Shown here piece after piece: positions 59,934 to 64,000 of a stretch of 64,000 nucleotides of DNA. How positions within the stretch are numbered: the stretch's first letter is position 1; the number at the start of each line of letters is the position of its first letter. A program made the translations under genes and the position numbers. The notes under the pieces were generated by a model. It was given only the letters and a program-made list of their open reading frames with translations. It was not told where the DNA came from and made no database searches. The stretch is from Oscillospiraceae bacterium (GTDB lineage: Bacteria; Bacillota; Clostridia; Oscillospirales; Oscillospiraceae), in the NCBI GenBank assembly GCA_016293865.1, contig JAEDDG010000002.1, positions 62,001 through 126,000 on the forward strand, read 5' to 3'.

Positions 59934-60821
59934 ATGAAAAAGCCTGTGTTTACCGGTTCCGGCACGGCGCTTGTTACTCCCTTCCGGAACGGTATAATCA
60001 ACTACAAAAGACTGTCTGAATACATAGATTTTCAATACGACTCAGGTACTTCAGCAATCATCATTTGTGGTACAACAGGCGAATGCGCAGCGCTATCCGC
60101 TGCGGAACACGACGCATTAATTGAATTTGCAACAGAGTACAACGCCGGCAGGATGAAAGTCATTGCCGGCGTTGGCGGCAACAATACCGCTTTATGCCTT
60201 GCACACGCAGAAAACGCCCTGAAATGCGGAGCCGACGGTCTTCTGATGGTCACGCCCTACTACAACAAAACCAACCAGTCCGGGCTGATCCGCCATTTCC
60301 TGACTGTGGCGGACGCCATTGAGCTGCCTTTGATCCTTTACAATGTTCCGTCGCGTACTGGAATGACCATCAGGCCGGAAACCTATGCCGTGCTTGCGGA
60401 GCATCCGAACATAAACGGCGTGAAGGAAGCCTCCGGCGATTTTACGCTGATTTCCAATCTTCTCTGCACCTGCGGCGAGCTGTGGGTCTGGAGCGGGAAT
60501 GACGACAACACACTGCCCATGATGGCGCTCGGCGCTGCCGGTGTGATCAGCGTTGCGTCAAACCTTGTTCCCGGTGCTGTCGCTGAACTGTGCCATCTCT
60601 GCCTCAGCGGTGATTTTGGCGCCGCACAGCTTCTGAACAGGCAGTACTTCCCTCTGTTCCGCGCGCTGTTTGTGGATGTAAACCCGATTCCGGTCAAAGC
60701 AGCCATGGAAATGGCCGGGATGGATCCCGGCGCAGCGCGGCTGCCGCTCGGCCGGCTCAGCCAGAGTGATTATCTGCACCTGACCGAAGTCATGCAGAAA
60801 TACGGTTTAATGAAAAAATAG
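59934..60821 (+). CDS. dapA: 4-hydroxy-tetrahydrodipicolinate synthase
   Basis: A 295-aa aldolase-type enzyme that joins pyruvate and aspartate semialdehyde in lysine and dipicolinate synthesis. Marks are GTTGECAALS, the catalytic Tyr in LILYNVPSRTG, and the Schiff-base Lys in GVKEASGDF. In a spore former its product also feeds spore dipicolinic acid. AGGAGG precedes the ATG. The first 230 bases use clearly more A/T-ending codons (ATA, TTA, GGT, AAT) than the rest and than asd. The operon ends in a strong terminator; dapB is not next to it. Confidence 0.95.
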   Translation: MKKPVFTGSGTALVTPFRNGIINYKRLSEYIDFQYDSGTSAIIICGTTGECAALSAAEHDALIEFATEYNAGRMKVIAGVGGNNTALCLAHAENALKCGADGLLMVTPYYNKTNQSGLIRHFLTVADAIELPLILYNVPSRTGMTIRPETYAVLAEHPNINGVKEASGDFTLISNLLCTCGELWVWSGNDDNTLPMMALGAAGVISVASNLVPGAVAELCHLCLSGDFGAAQLLNRQYFPLFRALFVDVNPIPVKAAMEMAGMDPGAARLPLGRLSQSDYLHLTEVMQKYGLMKK

Positions 60822-60857
60822 AAAACACGGTGAAAGCATTTGCTTTCACCGTGTTTT
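60822..60857. terminator. Bidirectional terminator after dapA
   Basis: A 17-bp perfect stem (AAAACACGGTGAAAGCA with its complement) with a 2-base loop lies between convergent genes. Confidence 0.95.
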
Positions 60858-60877
60858 TTAACTAATCGACGTAAGAA

Positions 60878-62911
60878 TTATTCCTCTTCCTGCAGAGCCT
60901 TTGCTTCTTCAATAATCTTCTGCTGGACAATGGCGGGTGCCTCGTCATAGCGGACAAACTTGAAGGTGAAGGAACCGCGGCCCTGGGTCATGGAGCGCAG
61001 ATCGATGGCGTAGGAACCCATCTCACCCATGGGAACTTCAGCTTCAACAACCTGATTGCCGTCCGCGTCAACACTCATGCCCATGGGGCTGCCGCGGCGC
61101 TTGGACAGGTCAGACATGATATCGCCCATGTTGCTGTCCGGGATGGTTACGGTCAAAAGGCCGATCGGCTCCAGGATGACCGGGCTTGCATTGGGCAGGC
61201 CTTCCTTGTAAGCCAGGGAAGCTGCAGTTTTGAACGCCATTTCGGAGGAGTCTACCGGGTGATAGGAACCATCGTACAGCGTTGCCTTCAGATAAACAAC
61301 CGGATAGCCGGCGAGAACGCCCTTGCTGACGCAGTCGCGCAGGCCCTTTTCAACGGCCGGGAAGAAGTTCTTCGGCACGCTGCCGCCGAACACGTTCTCA
61401 GCAAAGATCATCTCTTCGCTCTCATCCTGCGGACCGAATTCAATCCACACATCGCCGAACTGACCGTGGCCGCCGGACTGCTTCTTGTGACGGCCGTGGG
61501 CCTTGTAGGTCTTGCGGATCTTCTCACGGTACGGCACGCGGGCAGGCGTCAGTTCAACTTCCACGCCGAACTTGTTTTTCAGCTTGGAGCACAGCACATC
61601 CAGATGAATGTCGCCTGCGCCGGAGATCACCATCTGCTTGGTTTCTGCATTATTCTCAATGGAGAAGGTCGGATCTTCTTCAGCCAGTCTCTTCAGGCCG
61701 GCAGCGACTTTGTCTTCCTGCCCCTTGACCTTGGGAGAAATCGCCATGGAATAGCACGGCGGCGCAAATTCAATACCGGCAGCCGCGGACACATCCTTGG
61801 CATCGCACAGGGTATCGCCGGTCTGTGTGGCTGCAAGCTTTGCTACGGCGCCGATGTCGCCGCAGGCCAGCTCGCTGACTTCGATGTTTTTCTTGCCCTG
61901 CATGTTATAGATCTTGCCGATTTTCTCATTGGCGCCGGTGCGTGCGTTGACAAGCACAGAATCCGCCTTGACGGTGCCGGAGATCACTTTAAACAGAGAG
62001 AACTTGCCGAACTGGTCGGAAATGGTCTTGTACACAATGGCCTTCGCTGCGCCGTCGCCCTTCAGAAGTTCGCCGTCTTCCATGGGTGCCGGGAACAGAT
62101 CAACGATGGCATCCATCAGCACGGTGGTGCCGATGCCGGTCATCGCGCTGCCGCAGTAAACCGGGCAGATATCGCCGGAAGCGATGCCGCCGCCCAGAGC
62201 GCCGCGGATCTCTTCAGGAGCGAGCTCCATCGTATCCAGGAACTTCTCCATCAGTGCTTCATCAGTCATGGACACGCTGTCACACAGGTCGGTAAACAGC
62301 TCGTCGATGCGATCCTGCATGTCGGCGGGAATCGCGACTTCAGTTCTCTTGCCGCCGTTGACCTCATACGCCTTTTTCGTGATGATGTCCACGATGCCGG
62401 TGTATTTGTCGCCGGTCTTGATGGGCGCAACCAGCGGGCAGACAGATGCGCCGAATTTTTCACGCAGCTGGTCAAACGTGCGGTCAAAATCAGCGTGATC
62501 CTCGTCAATTTTGGAGATATAGAAAGCGCGGGGCTTATTGGCCTTCGTCAGATATTTCCAGGACTTTTCAGCACCAACGTTCAGGCCGTCCTTTGCAGAA
62601 ACGACAATCACACCAGTATCTGCAACACGAAGCGCCTCAACGACTTCGCCTGCAAAGTCGAAGAAACCCGGCGTGTCGATGATATTGATCTTTTTCTTGC
62701 CGTACTCGGCAAACATGGTTGCCGCAGAAATGGAAATCTTGCGTCTGATTTCCTCTGCGTCAAAGTCTCCGACAGTGTTTCCGTCAGTGACCTTGCCAAG
62801 ACGATCGATTGCGCCGGCGGTATAGAGCATGCTTTCAGCAAGACTGGTCTTGCCGTTGCTGCCATGTCCGAGCAATGCGATATTACGGATATTTTCGGTG
62901 GCGTAGCTCAT
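60878..62911 (-). CDS. Elongation factor G-like GTPase
   Basis: A 677-aa translational GTPase of the EF-G-like group, shorter than EF-G proper (about 690-700 aa). The P-loop is GHGSNGKTS at 15-23 and the switch II motif is DTPGF at 79-83. The guanine-specificity motif NKxD reads SKID (133-136), so base recognition may differ. Domains II to V follow, with RGSFTFKFVRYDEAPAIVQQ near the end. These paralogues are common beside the true EF-G in Clostridia, and their role is not settled. It is a single gene with a good ribosome site (AAGGA). Confidence 0.9.
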   Translation of the reverse strand: MSYATENIRNIALLGHGSNGKTSLAESMLYTAGAIDRLGKVTDGNTVGDFDAEEIRRKISISAATMFAEYGKKKINIIDTPGFFDFAGEVVEALRVADTGVIVVSAKDGLNVGAEKSWKYLTKANKPRAFYISKIDEDHADFDRTFDQLREKFGASVCPLVAPIKTGDKYTGIVDIITKKAYEVNGGKRTEVAIPADMQDRIDELFTDLCDSVSMTDEALMEKFLDTMELAPEEIRGALGGGIASGDICPVYCGSAMTGIGTTVLMDAIVDLFPAPMEDGELLKGDGAAKAIVYKTISDQFGKFSLFKVISGTVKADSVLVNARTGANEKIGKIYNMQGKKNIEVSELACGDIGAVAKLAATQTGDTLCDAKDVSAAAGIEFAPPCYSMAISPKVKGQEDKVAAGLKRLAEEDPTFSIENNAETKQMVISGAGDIHLDVLCSKLKNKFGVEVELTPARVPYREKIRKTYKAHGRHKKQSGGHGQFGDVWIEFGPQDESEEMIFAENVFGGSVPKNFFPAVEKGLRDCVSKGVLAGYPVVYLKATLYDGSYHPVDSSEMAFKTAASLAYKEGLPNASPVILEPIGLLTVTIPDSNMGDIMSDLSKRRGSPMGMSVDADGNQVVEAEVPMGEMGSYAIDLRSMTQGRGSFTFKFVRYDEAPAIVQQKIIEEAKALQEEE

Positions 62912-63013
62912 AATAAAAGTCCTTTCCTTGTTAAGTTAAACTTCCGTGTGGAATTATACACTATCACTGTGCAAAATACAACTAAATTTTCCAGCCGCTC
63001 CTGCTTTTTTTGT

Positions 63014-64000
63014 TCATTTGCTCCCGGCAATCCGTTTGACAAGGAACATAAGCGGGAGATGGATGGCCATCATATAGAAAAGTACATTGATTGCCGAGGC
63101 AGAAATGTACGCGCCGAGCCAGCAGAGGGCAAATACAATCAGCATTCCGATATATGCGCCGGTTACGGAAACAACCGAGGCAAGCAGCGTCAGCGTGTGC
63201 AGCTGCCGGCCGCGCCGGATCAGATCCGCAAACGGGCCGAGTCCCTCACGGAAAATAACCGCAGCGGCGTCATAATGGTCAGCATCGCTGTCATCCGACA
63301 ATCTGTAGCAGTCCTTGGAAGGTATGTATTCAATGTCACTGACTGACACTTTGAACTTCTGCCGGAGCATGGCCGGCGTGACATTGAAGTCCTTCACCGC
63401 GAAAATCATCGGCGAACGCGTCCGGATCAGCGCAATCAGCGCGTTCTGTACGGAGTTCGCAGGCGTATAATTCACGGCGAAAAGCGCCGCAAGTTCGCCG
63501 CCGATTGCAGCAAAAAGTGTATTTTTGGTGTTCACGCCGCCGGGAATCCGCACGCTCATCAGGTTCATAAAGCCCGCCGTTCCCACAAGGACCTGCTCGC
63601 CGCGGACAACTGCCCCGATGCCGCCCTCATAGCAGGCAAAATCCTCAACGCGCGTAAGTGCCAGACCCATACCGCGCATAAACTCAGAAAACACCTTCGA
63701 AAGTCCGGATCCGGACGCCACCACAAGACTGGACGCATAGGCAATGGCCTTGTTTTCCGCCACGCCTTCCATCACACGGTAACTCTGAAGAGTCACCGTT
63801 CCGATGGGAAATACATCGTCATCAGTAATGATCGCGCCGTCGGCATCATGGATTTCGCTGGCGCCGCCCCAGCCGGCAACAACGCCGCCTGTGTTTTTTG
63901 TCTTCCTCGCCACGGTTTCAAATGGAAGCGGGAACGCCGTAAAGGCCGTAAAGGAAGCGGACACCGCAAGCAGTGCAGAAAGCGCATACAGGAAGCCGGA
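63014..64000 (-). CDS. Degenerate P-type ATPase-like membrane protein, 3' part (start beyond the window)
   Basis: The last 328 codons of a protein that continues past the window edge; the frame stays open through base 64000 and reads hydrophobic there. The layout recalls the catalytic half of a P-type ATPase. IHDADGAII stands where DKTGT is expected, and a nucleotide-domain-like segment is GGIGAVVRGEQVLVGTAGFM. It lacks a clear HP motif, the TGD loop and the GDGxND hinge, and two to three membrane helices end it (VTGAYIGMLIVFALCWLG and VLFYMMAIHLPLMFLV). Pumping by the normal cycle is unlikely. It differs from the other degenerate ATPase in this window and seems more eroded. Function unknown. 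Confidence 0.6.
   Translation of the reverse strand, partial: SGFLYALSALLAVSASFTAFTAFPLPFETVARKTKNTGGVVAGWGGASEIHDADGAIITDDDVFPIGTVTLQSYRVMEGVAENKAIAYASSLVVASGSGLSKVFSEFMRGMGLALTRVEDFACYEGGIGAVVRGEQVLVGTAGFMNLMSVRIPGGVNTKNTLFAAIGGELAALFAVNYTPANSVQNALIALIRTRSPMIFAVKDFNVTPAMLRQKFKVSVSDIEYIPSKDCYRLSDDSDADHYDAAAVIFREGLGPFADLIRRGRQLHTLTLLASVVSVTGAYIGMLIVFALCWLGAYISASAINVLFYMMAIHLPLMFLVKRIAGSK

Noticed and set aside
61259..63346. 695-codon plus-strand frame across the EF-G-like gene
   Set aside because: It overlaps two well-supported genes on the other strand, shows no domain motifs and spans their intergenic region.

Overview
The window comes from an anaerobic, endospore-forming member of the Clostridia, most likely Oscillospirales/Ruminococcaceae-like. 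This is inferred from gene content and moderate-to-high GC, not from a 16S gene. Sporulation genes are scattered through it: spoIVA, cwlD, cotJ genes, spoIIM, a SpoIID-domain protein and SpoIIIE/FtsK. Other clostridial hallmarks are a pyrophosphate-type phosphofructokinase, a one-chain Fe-S L-serine dehydratase and an archaeal-type aspartate-semialdehyde dehydrogenase. There is no rRNA, CRISPR array or intact insertion sequence. Most of the window is ordinary chromosome with short operons separated by clean intrinsic terminators.

Layout. 1-7.1 kb: spoIVA 3' part, aminotransferase, ABC exporter, pfp, fba. 7.1-13.9 kb: a P-type ATPase that lacks its phosphorylated Asp, a DUF308 membrane protein, a Xer-type recombinase with a Gfo/Idh/MocA oxidoreductase, and a pair of SDR genes of which the first is degenerate. 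13.9-19.8 kb: tex, radA, cwlD, then a fused cotJA-cotJB and cotJC. 19.8-26.1 kb: an MBOAT/SGNH O-acylation operon with a cysteine-peptidase-like protein and an exonuclease, then two tandem nagA genes sharing a 207-bp identical tract. 26.1-35.1 kb: YhcC-like radical SAM, CBM9-like protein, xerD, spoIIM, a TIGR04086 membrane protein, yajC, tgt, an MFS transporter with a divergent AraC regulator, and a DUF4349 lipoprotein. 35.4-42.9 kb: two tRNA-Ser genes, L-serine dehydratase, an AGCS symporter, and divergently an Old-Yellow-Enzyme-type reductase with both subunits of aconitase X. 42.9-44.1 kb: a remnant of a prophage head module inside 16-bp direct repeats. 44.4-53.4 kb: MATE pump, uppP-ftsK, and prfA-tsaC-coaE-M18 aminopeptidase. 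53.6-64 kb: SPL-like radical SAM, MerR/TipAS regulator, queA, SpoIID-like protein, asd-dapA, an EF-G-like GTPase, and the 3' part of a second, more degenerate P-type ATPase-like protein.

The best candidates for undescribed biology are the AcnX plus flavoprotein reductase cassette, whose substrate is unknown; the two P-type ATPase-like proteins with broken catalytic motifs; and the active/inactive SDR pair. Regulatory points of interest are a hairpin that covers the Shine-Dalgarno of the gene after yajC and a perfect 12-bp palindrome between tex and radA. All family assignments are from reading motifs; no database search was run.
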